Notes: generated by a model not told the origin, from the letters alone. Shown: positions 1 through 8,203, numbered from the stretch's first letter. The stretch is DNA of 45,827 nucleotides from Elusimicrobiota bacterium (GCA_019135865.1 JAGVVD010000038.1:64364-110190), one strand, 5' to 3'. Program-made: numbers and translations.

Positions 1-98
1 GTCCTGCTCCTGGTTTTGTCGCCGTCCGCCGGCTTGGACTGCGCGAAAACAGGCGCCGTCAGTATAAGTACGGCGAGGACCGCGGGAAGATGTCGCAT
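1..98 (-). CDS. N-terminus of a secreted protein (cut by window edge)
   Basis: Reading the minus strand from an ATG at 98-96 gives an open frame running off the window: MRHLPAVLAVLILTAPVFAQ, then a charged stretch. This is a textbook Sec signal peptide (Arg/His start, hydrophobic core, AQ cleavage site). A GGAGG ribosome site lies 5 bases before the ATG. About 32 residues are visible, too few to name the protein. It is transcribed in the same direction as the gene at 156-821 and lies just downstream of it. Confidence 0.6.
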   Translation of the reverse strand, partial: MRHLPAVLAVLILTAPVFAQSKPADGDKTRSR

Positions 99-155
99 CG
101 TGAACCTCCGTGCTGCGCGTGAACTTCAAAATGATAGCCGATGGGGGAGAGGGTG

Positions 156-821
156 TCAATCGGCTTTAGGCGCCGCCGCCGCGTATATGGCCCTGAGCAT
201 GTCCGCGCAGGCGGTCTGCCAGCCTGCCGGGGCCTTGTCGTAGATTATTTCGGCCGCGCGGCCTTCGCCGAACATGGCGTTGTCTATGGGGAACAGCGGC
301 TCCGACCCGGCGGGGAGATGTTCCTTCTTTATCTCCATGCGCAGCGCCCAGCCGGGATAAAGGTGCAGGCAATGGACCCGTTTCCCGCTGCGGGGATTGA
401 GGACCTTGATGACCGGCCCGGGGTCCTTGGCGGTGTCGGCCCGCATTTCCCAGGTCTCGCCCGGCAGGTCCCCCACGGCCTCCAGCAGGGCCGACCAGAG
501 CGACAGGAAAGACTCGGCCGACCTGGGGTAGCGCGCGGCTATGTGCTTTACGAACTTATCGAATCTCTCCCTGATGACGGCGGGGTCCGGCGGCGGCTTG
601 GCCGGGGAGGCCTTTTTGGCCTCCCGGGCCAGGTGCCAGTCCAGCAGGGGCTTGAGCTTTTCGGCCTCTTCCGGAGAGGCCGGGGCCAGGTAGCGGGACA
701 TAAGCGTCAGGCGCTGTCCGCGCGTGGTCAGGACCGTGACGAAGCCTTCCTCCGTCCTCGTTACTATGCCGTAGCCGCCGTTGAGCAGGTTCTTTACGGC
801 GTCATGGGCTTTGAATTCCAT
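156..821 (-). CDS. hypothetical protein, 221 aa
   Basis: I do not recognise this family. The protein has no signal peptide or membrane helix, so it is probably cytoplasmic. Residues about 12-45 (LLNGGYGIVTRTEEG, then VTVLTTRGQRLTLM) look like a small Tudor/SH3-like beta barrel. A proline- and lysine-rich linker follows (about 70-82), then a mixed alpha/beta region to about residue 215. The start is the ATG at 821. There is no Shine-Dalgarno site, but a TATCAT -10-like hexamer at 828-833 ends six bases before the ATG, so the mRNA is predicted to be leaderless. The gene is divergent from the one at 916 across 94 bases. Confidence 0.75.
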   Translation of the reverse strand: MEFKAHDAVKNLLNGGYGIVTRTEEGFVTVLTTRGQRLTLMSRYLAPASPEEAEKLKPLLDWHLAREAKKASPAKPPPDPAVIRERFDKFVKHIAARYPRSAESFLSLWSALLEAVGDLPGETWEMRADTAKDPGPVIKVLNPRSGKRVHCLHLYPGWALRMEIKKEHLPAGSEPLFPIDNAMFGEGRAAEIIYDKAPAGWQTACADMLRAIYAAAAPKAD

Positions 822-827
822 GGGCCT

Positions 828-833
828 ATGATA
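828..833 (-). promoter_or_regulatory. -10 element for a predicted leaderless mRNA
   Basis: TATCAT on the minus strand, with six bases to the ATG at 821. No ribosome site fits in between. I see no good -35 hexamer at 16-18 bases. Confidence 0.45.
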
Positions 834-903
834 TCAAATCGGGGGGTCCTAAGGACCCGGCCGGGTGGGCCCTTAGACACTTATTGAAAAGGGCGGCGTC
901 CGC

Positions 904-909
904 TATACT
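904..909 (+). promoter_or_regulatory. -10 element for a predicted leaderless mRNA
   Basis: TATACT ends six bases before the ATG at 916. The usual distance from a -10 to the transcription start would put the first base of the RNA on the A of the ATG. TTGAAA at 884-889 lies only 14 bases upstream, short for a -35. Confidence 0.45.
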
Positions 910-915
910 ATAGGC

Positions 916-2181
916 ATGACCATCAAGAACTTTTTCCGCAATATCCTCGCAGGGACGCTCGCCTTCTCCTCGGCGGCCCCGGCCTTCGCCGGCGGCCCCG
1001 CGCTGGAGACCGTGTCGCTGGAGAACCTCGAAAGCCTGACCGAAGGCCTGGCGGTGCCGAAGGCGCGGCTGGACGCCGACCGGGCACCCAATCAGCCCGC
1101 GCCGGTGCTGGACCTGAGCCTGAAGCTGCCCTTCCGGACCCTGACCGCGCTGATCGTGGACCTCAAGGACGCGCAGATAACCGCCCTCGACCCCTCCCTG
1201 CCGGTGCTCCAGAAAGCCGGCGAGAACGTCGCTTTCAGGAACGTACTTATAAACTATAACGGCATAGAGGCCGAGCCGAACATCCTGCTCAAGCCCGTTT
1301 TCGAGGGCCCCAACCGGCTCTCCATAAAAGTCGTCAGGGTCGCCATGGATATATCGTTCGGCCCCAAGGCCATGGGAATGACCGAGATGGACAAGAATGC
1401 GGTCATGGAGATGGTCATGACCAAGGTGACCGAGGGCGTGACCTCCGCGATGGACGCGGCTTTCATCAAGAACAAGGTCCCGCTCAAGGCCCGCGACGTC
1501 CTGACCTTCCAGTACGACCGCCTGGCCTGGAAACTGACGGCTTCGGTGGACCCCAAATTCGTCGCGCCGCTGCTGCCCGGCCTCATCCCCAGCATAAACC
1601 TGACCTCCTTCAGTTTCGACGAGAACGGTTTCGCCCTCGGCGCCCATTCTGGCGTCGGCGCCGCCCAGCTCAGGGACCACAACCTGATGATCTCCGACGG
1701 GCTGGTCACCAACTTCATAGCCAGGCACTCCAAGGAAGGCGATTTCGAGCTGCTGCCCAAGGGGCACGACGGCGGCGTCAAGTTCCGCGCGGACGGCCGC
1801 CTGGAACTGGCCGGCAAGTTCTACGCCCGCGACGTTTTCCTCAAACCCAATGTCTACTTCACGGCCAGGGTGGTCCCCTACCTGACGGCCCCCAACACTC
1901 TGCGCGTACACTTCGAGCGCATAGATATCGACCAGGCCTACGGCATCGGCCTGCCGGGCTTCATCAGCAGCTGGCTCCAGAACAAGATGGTCAACGGCAT
2001 CATAGAGGCCCTGACGACCAACCCGGAGCTGGCCAAGGTCATGAAGGCCCGGAAGATCGACGATAAGACCGTCGAGATAAAGCTGGCGGATTCCGCCTTC
2101 CTGCCCTCCTTCGCCAAGGGCGCCGTCATAAAGAAGCTGACGCTGGGCAACGGCCTGCTCTACCTGGCCTTCGAGCTTTAA
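916..2181 (+). CDS. secreted hypothetical protein, paralogue of the next gene
   Basis: A 421-aa protein with a Sec signal peptide (residues 1-25, ending AAPAFAGG), so it is probably periplasmic or outer-membrane associated. No family is recognised with confidence. The body alternates amphipathic beta strands, as in lipid-binding tubular folds. Residues about 105-240 align well with the next gene: both share an LKP-x-(FL)-G-x-N-x-L-x-(IV)-x-(VR)-(VR)-x-(RV) block, a V-M-x-x-V-x-x-(GI)-(IV) helix and an L-T-(FL)-x-Y-D-(RK)-x-A-W-x-L block. The C-terminal 180 residues have no counterpart there. The start is the ATG at 916, whose -10-like hexamer is only six bases upstream. The downstream gene follows after 15 bases in the same operon. 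Confidence 0.75.
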   Translation: MTIKNFFRNILAGTLAFSSAAPAFAGGPALETVSLENLESLTEGLAVPKARLDADRAPNQPAPVLDLSLKLPFRTLTALIVDLKDAQITALDPSLPVLQKAGENVAFRNVLINYNGIEAEPNILLKPVFEGPNRLSIKVVRVAMDISFGPKAMGMTEMDKNAVMEMVMTKVTEGVTSAMDAAFIKNKVPLKARDVLTFQYDRLAWKLTASVDPKFVAPLLPGLIPSINLTSFSFDENGFALGAHSGVGAAQLRDHNLMISDGLVTNFIARHSKEGDFELLPKGHDGGVKFRADGRLELAGKFYARDVFLKPNVYFTARVVPYLTAPNTLRVHFERIDIDQAYGIGLPGFISSWLQNKMVNGIIEALTTNPELAKVMKARKIDDKTVEIKLADSAFLPSFAKGAVIKKLTLGNGLLYLAFEL

Positions 2182-2196
2182 GGATACAAGGGAGAA

Positions 2197-2949
2197 ATGA
2201 ATAACATGAGAACTTTAAAGACGATGATGGCGGGACTCCTGGCGGCGGCGGCTTTCGCGGCCCCCGCGGCGGCCTTCGACCTAGACTCCATACAGGTCCC
2301 CGACATAGAGGGCATCGAGAGCGTTTCCACCATGCGCGCGCCGGTCCCCAAGGCCAGGCCCGTGCAGATACCCGCCGAGGACCTTATCGGCCTTACCGCC
2401 GAGGCGACCGTGCCTTTCGCGGCCGTCAAGCGCGGCCTGGAGCAGGTCGCGGCTTCCGATCCCCGCGTCCGCATCACCGACCCGCTGCTGCCCGTCGCCG
2501 TAAAGGTCGGCGAGTTCATGCGGCTGCAGAACGTGCATATCGATATCGGCGGCATCAATGTCGATCCCGTCATCACCCTCAAGCCCTACCTCGCCGGCCG
2601 CAACAGCCTGGCGATACGCGTGCAGCGCGTGCAGCTCCACGTCGAGATGCAGCCCGACCGGGCGAAGGCCGCCGTGCCCCAGCTGTCCCAGGAGGACATC
2701 ATGGCCCAGGTCATGGACGTGGCGATAAAGGGCATCATGGCGGCGCTGGACTCCAAACTCGCCGCGCAGAACATGAAGGCCTCCGACCTGCTGACGCTGC
2801 GCTACGACAAGGCCGCCTGGACGCTGAAGGCCGACATCAAGACCTCGTTCACGCAGAAGTACCTGCCGGCGAACCTCTTCGCCCGGCCCGATATCACCGG
2901 TTTCGGTCTCTACGAGAAGGGGCTCTCGCTCAAGGTGTCCACCCGCTGA
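2197..2949 (+). CDS. secreted hypothetical protein, shorter paralogue of the upstream gene
   Basis: A 250-aa protein with a signal peptide (MNNMRTLKTMMAGLLAAAAF, cleavage after AAA-F/AAAFD). It matches the first part of the 916-2181 product across the LKPYLAGRNSLAIRVQRVQL and LTLRYDKAAWTLKADI segments and stops where the longer one continues with its extra domain. The pair therefore arose by tandem duplication, followed by loss or gain of the C-terminal part. The start at 2197 has GGGAG four bases upstream; a second ATG at 2206 is possible. Function is unknown. An intrinsic terminator follows at 2972-3000. Confidence 0.75.
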   Translation: MNNMRTLKTMMAGLLAAAAFAAPAAAFDLDSIQVPDIEGIESVSTMRAPVPKARPVQIPAEDLIGLTAEATVPFAAVKRGLEQVAASDPRVRITDPLLPVAVKVGEFMRLQNVHIDIGGINVDPVITLKPYLAGRNSLAIRVQRVQLHVEMQPDRAKAAVPQLSQEDIMAQVMDVAIKGIMAALDSKLAAQNMKASDLLTLRYDKAAWTLKADIKTSFTQKYLPANLFARPDITGFGLYEKGLSLKVSTR

Positions 2950-2950
2950 A

Positions 2951-4585
2951 TCATTGCGCCGGAACGGAGGGACGCCCGCCCCGCGCGGGCGTTCTTTTTT
3001 GGGGCAGGGACTCCAGGAGTTCCTGCGCCGGCGTGTAGCCGGGGCTGAGGCGCAGCGCCTCGGCCGCGTGCCTGCGCGCGGCCTCCCGGTCGCCCTTCAG
3101 CAGGCTGCAGCGCGCCAGGTTGAAGCGCGCCAGGTGATCCTCCGGGTTCAGGTCGGCCGCGGACGAGAAGTAGAGTTCGGCGCGGGACGCCGCGCCTTCC
3201 GAGGCGAAAAGCACCCCCAGCTGGTTGAGTATCATCGAGCGCTGGCCCGCGGTCCAGGCCGAGGCCAGGGCCGCCTCCAGCGCCTCGCGCGCCCCGCGGC
3301 TCTCGCCGCGCGCGGCCAGCGCCTCCGCCAGGCGCATCCGGGTCAGGTAGTTGTGCGGGTTCTTGCGCGCGTCGTAGCTCCAGAGGGCCGCGTCGTCGGC
3401 CCAGACCGGCAGCCGGCGCCGTATCTCCGCGGGGAAGGCCGCCAGGAGCAGCAGCGCGCCAGCCGCGAAAATCGAACGCAGGCGGGGCCGCGAAGCCAGC
3501 GCCTGCCCCGCGCCGCCCAGGGCCAGCGCCGCGCCCGCGGCCGGCAGGTAGAGCAGCCGCTCGGCCATGTAGAACGTCATTTGCGCTATGTTCAGCACCG
3601 GCAGGAGGGCCAGGCCGTACCAGGCCAGGCCGAAGGCCGCCGCCCGGTCGCCCCGCCGGCGCAGCGCGTAGAGCAGCAGCGCGTACAGGGCCAGGAAGAG
3701 CAGCGCGAAAGGCAGGTAAAAGCCCGGGCGGGCGAGGCGCAGCATCACCAGGTCGCTGTAGCTGACCAGCATGCTGAAAGGCCAGAGCGTGATCTCCGCG
3801 TACTTGGCGAACAGTATGAACGGCAGCGCCGCCTGGGTCCCGGCGGACAACGAGGCGCCGACCGGCTGGTGGAAGTGCCCCAGGACCGCGAAGCGCAGCA
3901 GGATGAAGACCGCGGTCGGCAGGGCCAGCCACAGGGCGGCCTCCGCGTAATGGCGCCGCCGGCCGCCGTAAAGGTAAAGGCCGGCCGCCGCCAGCAGCGG
4001 CAGCACGGCCGACACCTCTCTCGACAGCAGGGCGGCCGCGCAGAAAAAGCCGGCCGCGTACAGGCAGCCCCGCCCATCGCCGCGGACCCGCCGGGCGAAG
4101 CAGTAGAGCGAGGCCAGGCTCAGCGTCGTGGACAGCGCCCCCGAGCGCCCCGAGATCCACGCGAAGGCCTCCACCCCGGCCGGGAAGAAGGCGAAGAAAG
4201 CCGCGGCCAGCCCGGCCCAGGGCGCCGCGAGCCCCAGCAGGCCCGCCAGGAGGTACAGGAGGACGACCGAGCAGCAGTGCAGCAGCAGATTGACCAGCCG
4301 GAACCGGCCCGGGACCGGCCCCGCCGCGGCGTAGTCGGCGGCCAGCGAAAGAGTGGTGAGGGGGCGCCAGGCGTCCTGGTTGAGGCCGGGGGAAGCCGAA
4401 AGCGTGGAGGGGTCGGTAAAGAAGCGCCAGGGCGCGGTCAAAGTTCGCACCGCGGCATTGTTCTCCACAAAATGGTGGTCGTCGTAGACGAACTTGCCCG
4501 CCAGGGAGGGAGAGTAGACCCAGAGTACGGCGGCTGCGCCGAGCGTCAGGCAGAGGATTTCCAGGGCGCGGCCGCGCGGAAGCAT
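2951..4585 (-). CDS. TMTC-like polytopic membrane protein with C-terminal TPRs
   Basis: A 544-aa protein. About ten hydrophobic helices fill residues 10-390, and TPR-like helices follow (about 400-535, with NPHNYLTRMRLAEALAARGE and NPEDHLARFNLARCSLLKGD). The first luminal segment has YDDHHFVENNAAVRTL and WRPLTTLSLAADY, and a later one GVEAFAWISGRSGAL. These match the TMTC/DUF1736 family of GT-C type glycosyltransferases, so a lipid-linked sugar transferase acting outside the membrane is likely; substrate unknown. The open frame runs upstream into the M28 gene, but residues there are only an out-of-frame reading of that gene. I start at the ATG at 4585, which has TACAAT five bases upstream and no ribosome site. 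Confidence 0.7.
   Translation of the reverse strand: MLPRGRALEILCLTLGAAAVLWVYSPSLAGKFVYDDHHFVENNAAVRTLTAPWRFFTDPSTLSASPGLNQDAWRPLTTLSLAADYAAAGPVPGRFRLVNLLLHCCSVVLLYLLAGLLGLAAPWAGLAAAFFAFFPAGVEAFAWISGRSGALSTTLSLASLYCFARRVRGDGRGCLYAAGFFCAAALLSREVSAVLPLLAAAGLYLYGGRRRHYAEAALWLALPTAVFILLRFAVLGHFHQPVGASLSAGTQAALPFILFAKYAEITLWPFSMLVSYSDLVMLRLARPGFYLPFALLFLALYALLLYALRRRGDRAAAFGLAWYGLALLPVLNIAQMTFYMAERLLYLPAAGAALALGGAGQALASRPRLRSIFAAGALLLLAAFPAEIRRRLPVWADDAALWSYDARKNPHNYLTRMRLAEALAARGESRGAREALEAALASAWTAGQRSMILNQLGVLFASEGAASRAELYFSSAADLNPEDHLARFNLARCSLLKGDREAARRHAAEALRLSPGYTPAQELLESLPQKRTPARGGRPSVPAQ
2972..3000 (+). terminator. intrinsic terminator inside the 3' end of the convergent gene
   Basis: An 8-bp stem (ACGCCCGC / GCGGGCGT) with a 5-base loop is followed by TTCTTTTTT. 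It is oriented to stop the 916-2949 transcript. The hairpin lies within the last 20 codons of the convergent gene at 2951-4585, whose KKRTPARGG-type tail is written by it. Confidence 0.75.
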
Positions 4586-4590
4586 AAGGG

Positions 4591-4596
4591 ATTGTA
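4591..4596 (-). promoter_or_regulatory. -10 element for a predicted leaderless mRNA
   Basis: TACAAT on the minus strand, ending five bases before the ATG at 4585. There is no Shine-Dalgarno sequence between them. Confidence 0.45.
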
Positions 4597-4763
4597 TCAA
4601 TCTGTGACGCCGGCCAAAAGAGCGGTCAAAGGGCTGATGAACATAAGGAGTCAGGTCGGATAGGGCCCATTTTTTACGGCCGCAGGATTTACGACGGAGG
4701 GGGAAGTAAACATAGAATTTAACCGCGGCATACTGAGATCGAGGGGGCGAGATGTTCTCATCG

Positions 4764-5759
4764 TTAATTCGGGGGAGGCAGCGTCCTGAGGGCCGCTTCC
4801 AGGCCGTCGGCCGCGGCCGCCATGCGGGCGTAATCGAGCGTGCCCGGCAGGTCGGAGTCCTTGTGGTAGTTATCGTTGCGGTAGAAGGCCGTGTCGCTGT
4901 ACATGACGGCGGGGATGTCTTTCGCCCAGAAGTTGCGGTGGTCGGAGAAATCGACGCCCGGGACGAAGGCCGGCAGAGTGACCGCCACGAGCGGCAGGCC
5001 GGTCCCTTTCCTGAAGGCGGGGGCCAGGGCTTTGGAAAGTCCCCGCGAGCCGAAATCGCCGACCTGCGCCAGGAAATCCCCGCGGTCCGGCAGGAAAGGC
5101 CCGATAAGCGGCGGGTATTTCTGCGAGAACCGCTCCTCACTGTAATAGCCCAGCATCTCCAGGACTATCCCGCCCGTTATGCGCTCGCCGCGCGCTATGG
5201 CCGATGAGACATAGACCGCGCTGCCCATCGACGGTTTGCGGAAGAAAGGAGGCTCTTCGTTGGTGAAGGCGACGAAGCGGAGGTTCGCGGCCGGCGGCTC
5301 TTTAGCGAGTCGGCAGGCCAGCTCCAGCAGGACGGCCGCGCCGCTGGCATTGTCGTCCGCGCCCGGGTTCTCGGCCGTGTCGTAATGCGCGCCGACGACA
5401 TAATAAGGCGCGCGCGGATCGGCGCCGGACGGCAGCGCCTCCAGGTTGGCGACCTCGACCCCGAAGGTGATGTAGGGTTCCCGCCGGACCTCGAGCCCGC
5501 ATTTCCCGAATTCGGCGGTCATGTAGCGGCCGGCGTCTTTCAATTTCGGCAGCCGGGGCCCGAAGAAATGCCGTTCCCCCAGTTCTCCGGCCAGCTTTTC
5601 GACATGCGCGCGCAGGCGCTCCGGCGCCCCGTCGGCGCGCGGCCCCGGCTCGAAAGCGGGGCTCCACAGGTTCCAGCCGAAGGTGCTGGCCCTTACGACG
5701 AGATAGGCCGCCGCGGCGAACAGCAGGTAGTAGGAGAGTTTTTTCTTCATCGTTCCCAT
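4764..5759 (-). CDS. M28-family zinc peptidase, membrane anchored or secreted
   Basis: A 331-aa protein. After MKKK a single hydrophobic segment (about residues 8-23) serves as signal or anchor, placing the enzyme in the periplasm. The catalytic part carries the M28 aminopeptidase ligands: H125 and D127 in GAHYDT, the bridging Asp in GADDNASG (about 135), the Glu pair in TNEEP (168-169), and a downstream DFSDHRNFW plus a late His in NDNYHKDSD. All metal-binding positions look intact, so it should be an active di-zinc exopeptidase; substrate unknown. The GTG at 5783 is rejected. The ATG at 5759 has TATTTT exactly six bases upstream (leaderless pattern); ATG 5750 is an alternative. The divergent radC starts 73 bases away. 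Confidence 0.85.
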   Translation of the reverse strand: MGTMKKKLSYYLLFAAAAYLVVRASTFGWNLWSPAFEPGPRADGAPERLRAHVEKLAGELGERHFFGPRLPKLKDAGRYMTAEFGKCGLEVRREPYITFGVEVANLEALPSGADPRAPYYVVGAHYDTAENPGADDNASGAAVLLELACRLAKEPPAANLRFVAFTNEEPPFFRKPSMGSAVYVSSAIARGERITGGIVLEMLGYYSEERFSQKYPPLIGPFLPDRGDFLAQVGDFGSRGLSKALAPAFRKGTGLPLVAVTLPAFVPGVDFSDHRNFWAKDIPAVMYSDTAFYRNDNYHKDSDLPGTLDYARMAAAADGLEAALRTLPPPN

Positions 5760-5765
5760 GTTACA

Positions 5766-5771
5766 AAAATA
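5766..5771 (-). promoter_or_regulatory. -10 element for a predicted leaderless mRNA
   Basis: TATTTT on the minus strand, six bases before the ATG at 5759. It decides that start over the GTG at 5783, which lies upstream of the hexamer. Confidence 0.4.
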
Positions 5772-5832
5772 ACGGCCCGACACTACGTTGTCGCGCGGGG
5801 TGTCTACGCTATGGGGGCGGCAAGGAGGGGAT

Positions 5833-6516
5833 ATGGGAAGGACCTGCGTTTCGCTGATAAAGGATATGCCGAGGGTTGAGCGGCCGAGGGAGCGGATGAT
5901 GCGCTACGGGCCGGACAAGCTCTCGGACGAGGAACTGCTGGCGCTGCTGCTGCGCACGGGCGTACGGGGCACCGGCGTGATGGACTTCGCGGCGGGGCTG
6001 ATGAAGCGCTTCGGCCGCGAGGGGCTCGCGAAGGCCGGTTTCGCGGAGCTTAAAAGCGCGCAGGGACTGGGGCCGGCGCGGGCCTGCGAGATAATGGCGG
6101 CCTTCGAACTGGGCCGGCGGGCGCTGGGCGGCAAGAAGACCTCGGTCTATCTTAAACCGCGCGACGTCTGGGATGAACTGCGCGACATCCGCGAGCAGAA
6201 GAAGGAGCATTTCGTGGTGTTCTTCCTCGACACGCGCAACCAGGAGATAAAGCGCGACATAGTCTCCATCGGCACGCTCAATTACAACCTGGTCCATCCG
6301 CGCGAGGTGTTCGAGCCGGCGGTGAAGAACCTGGCCGCGGGGGTGATAGTCGCGCACAATCACCCTTCGGGCTGCCTGGAGCCCTCGGACGAGGACATCG
6401 CGCTGACCAAACGGCTGGCCGAGGCGGGCAGGCTGCTGGGCATCGAACTGCTGGACCATGTCATCGTGGCCAAAGGGGGGTGGCTCAGCTTCAAGGAAAA
6501 GGGGCTGATGCGCTGA
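5833..6516 (+). CDS. radC: RadC family protein (JAMM/MPN+ domain)
   Basis: A 227-aa protein of normal RadC length. The N-terminal helix-hairpin-helix part (residues 25-100, LSDEELLALLLRTG) precedes the JAMM metalloprotease-like domain with H175, H177 and D188 in HNHPSGCLEPSDED, all ligands present. RadC was named for DNA repair, but its molecular role remains unsettled; it is not a proven recombination factor. The start is the ATG at 5833 with AAGGAGGGG five bases before it. The open frame extends 15 codons upstream to 5788 without a ribosome site. Confidence 0.92.
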   Translation: MGRTCVSLIKDMPRVERPRERMMRYGPDKLSDEELLALLLRTGVRGTGVMDFAAGLMKRFGREGLAKAGFAELKSAQGLGPARACEIMAAFELGRRALGGKKTSVYLKPRDVWDELRDIREQKKEHFVVFFLDTRNQEIKRDIVSIGTLNYNLVHPREVFEPAVKNLAAGVIVAHNHPSGCLEPSDEDIALTKRLAEAGRLLGIELLDHVIVAKGGWLSFKEKGLMR

Positions 6517-6546
6517 GCCGTGGCCGGAACCGGCAGCGCTATTTCC

Positions 6547-6552
6547 TATAAT
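6547..6552 (+). promoter_or_regulatory. -10 element upstream of the PAS protein gene
   Basis: TATAAT, a perfect consensus, lies 46 bases before the ATG at 6599. The gene has its own GGAGGT ribosome site, so this one has a normal leader. No convincing -35 is visible. Confidence 0.35.
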
Positions 6553-6598
6553 TATTACCTCTTATGTATAAGGCGGCGGCGCCGCTACGGAGGTAAGC

Positions 6599-7006
6599 AT
6601 GCTTTTCGACAGGATGAGCGCGGACATGGTGAAGGCGATGATCGAGGCCATCCCGGCCGAGGTCACGGTCATAGACGCCAACGACGAGGTCGTGGGCTGG
6701 AACAAGCACGAGAAACGGCTGTTCCACAGGCCGATGACCTGTATCGGCATGAACTTCCGGGACTGCCATCCCAAGAAGAGCCTGGACCAGGTGGAGCGGC
6801 TGGTGGGCGAGATGAAGTCCGGCAAGCGCGACAATGCGCGGTTCTGGATAGACCTGCCCGTCGGTCCGGAGAAGAAGGTCCACAAGATCCTTATCGAGTT
6901 CTACGCCCTGCGCGGCGACGGCGGGAAATACCTGGGCTGCCTGGAGTTCACGCAGGATGTGCAGTACATACGCGAGCTGGAAGGTCAGAAGCGCCTGATG
7001 GACTGA
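6599..7006 (+). CDS. single PAS-domain protein, 135 aa
   Basis: A small soluble protein that is almost entirely one PAS domain: AEVTVIDANDEVVGWNKHEKRL (residues about 19-40) is the typical PAS beginning, and GKYLGCLEFTQDVQYIREL the closing strand and exit helix. It resembles the PAS part of DUF438 proteins. No output domain is attached, so it would act by binding a partner or a cofactor. The ribosome site GGAGG lies 6 bases before the ATG. It is monocistronic between radC and a bidirectional terminator. Confidence 0.8.
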   Translation: MLFDRMSADMVKAMIEAIPAEVTVIDANDEVVGWNKHEKRLFHRPMTCIGMNFRDCHPKKSLDQVERLVGEMKSGKRDNARFWIDLPVGPEKKVHKILIEFYALRGDGGKYLGCLEFTQDVQYIRELEGQKRLMD

Positions 7007-7046
7007 TGTGCGGCGATGGTTTGAAACTGCTCTTTGCCGGGCCGCG

Positions 7047-7084
7047 TATAAAAAAGCCCCACGCTTGAAGGCGGGGGGCTTTTC
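7047..7084. terminator. bidirectional intrinsic terminator
   Basis: AAAAAAGCCCC pairs with GGGGCTTTTC around the loop ACGCTTGAAGGCG. T tracts follow the stem on both strands, so it serves both the PAS gene and the convergent lipoprotein gene. Confidence 0.8.
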
Positions 7085-7108
7085 CTTTCCGGTCCCTGAG
7101 CGCCGGGT

Positions 7109-7744
7109 TTATCTCTGTATTATCAGTTCCGGCCAGATCTGCGCCAGCGAGCGGGCGAAGGCCTCGGTGATGCCGTTCATGGCGGCGGAGACGTCGAAGC
7201 CCTCGTAGGACATGGAGGCGGCCCAGAGCACGGAGCCGGTCTGCACGTCCACCATCCGCGAGACCAGCGAGACGTTGGCGGTGGTGCTGAGCAGCTGCGA
7301 GTTGGGCAGGCCGAGCACCGTTCCCTCGGAATAGACCGAACCGCCGGACACCTGAGACACGGTGGTGCGGCGGGCGTTCTCGGCGCCGCTGACTATGTAA
7401 CTGGCCTGCGGGGTGCTTTCGGCCACGGTGCCCACGAAAAGGGCGTCCACGCCGAGGAGGCGGCCAAGCTGCTTGGCGGTGGCCGGGTCGAAAGCGGTGG
7501 AGGCGGTGAGCCGCTGCTCCTCCATGACCGCGTTGAGACGCTGCCGTTCCACTACGTCCGCGCCGCGGGCCAGCAGGCTCTGCGTCAGCAGGTCGGCCGC
7601 CAGGTCGCCCTGCTGGCCCCCGAAGGAGAGCACGGCGACGCGCTTTACGGCGCTGAAGTCGGCGCGCGGGTTGACGGCCACGTTGGGCGTGGCGCAGGCG
7701 GAGAGCAGGAGCAGCGCGGGAAGCAGGTTCTTTTTCATGTTCAT
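7109..7744 (-). CDS. CsgG/GNA1162-like lipoprotein
   Basis: A 211-aa protein with a lipoprotein signal (LLLLSAC, lipidated Cys about residue 17). The body has the pattern of CsgG-related proteins: FSAVKRVAVLSFGG, a LTQSLLARGADVVERQRL segment, LGVDALFVGTV, and VSRMVDVQTGSVLWAASMSYEG. CsgG itself forms the curli secretion pore, but most relatives of this length are envelope lipoproteins of unknown role. No curlin genes are near. The ATG overlaps the stop of the upstream TPR gene (ATGA), so the two are translationally coupled and probably work together. Confidence 0.8.
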   Translation of the reverse strand: MNMKKNLLPALLLLSACATPNVAVNPRADFSAVKRVAVLSFGGQQGDLAADLLTQSLLARGADVVERQRLNAVMEEQRLTASTAFDPATAKQLGRLLGVDALFVGTVAESTPQASYIVSGAENARRTTVSQVSGGSVYSEGTVLGLPNSQLLSTTANVSLVSRMVDVQTGSVLWAASMSYEGFDVSAAMNGITEAFARSLAQIWPELIIQR

Positions 7745-8148
7745 TTTCCGGCCGTAAGATTGTGTATATGACGGTTCGCCGTGGCGCGCATGGCCGGGTC
7801 GGAGGCGTGCTCCAGGCAGGCCCGCCAGGCTGCGAGGGCCCTGTCCTTCATGCCTTTCTTCTCGTAGATGAGACCGAGCATGTAATGGGCCTCTGCTTTT
7901 TTAGGGTCCAGGGCTATCGCGGCCTCGAAGGCCCGCTGGGCTTCGGCGGCCTGCTTCAGGCGGGCGTAAGTGAAGCCGAGCCTGACGAAGATGCCGGCGT
8001 TCTTGGGCTCGGCGGCGGCCTGCCGTTCCAGCTCGGCGGCCTCTTCCTTCAGGCGCTCTATGGCCGCCGGGGTCTCCGGCGGGCGGCGCTGCTCGGCCGC
8101 CGCGAAAGCGGGCAGCAGCAGAAGAAGGGGTAATACGGCGTTTTTCAT
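7741..8148 (-). CDS. secreted TPR protein, 135 aa
   Basis: Sec signal peptide (MKNAVLPLLLLLPAFAAAEQ), then a helical linker rich in Glu/Ala and at least two TPR units (NAGIFVRLGFTYARLKQAAE and KAEAHYMLGLIYEKKGMKDR). It is probably a periplasmic scaffold for the coupled CsgG-like lipoprotein. GAGGTGA lies five bases before the ATG. A TATATT-like -10 occurs near 8171-8176 on this strand. The large palindrome at 8204-8303 stands directly upstream. Confidence 0.8.
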   Translation of the reverse strand: MKNAVLPLLLLLPAFAAAEQRRPPETPAAIERLKEEAAELERQAAAEPKNAGIFVRLGFTYARLKQAAEAQRAFEAAIALDPKKAEAHYMLGLIYEKKGMKDRALAAWRACLEHASDPAMRATANRHIHNLTAGK

Positions 8149-8203
8149 GGTTCACCTCGTCCTGCCTAAACAATATAAAATTTCCCGCCCCGCGGGTAGG
8201 GGT

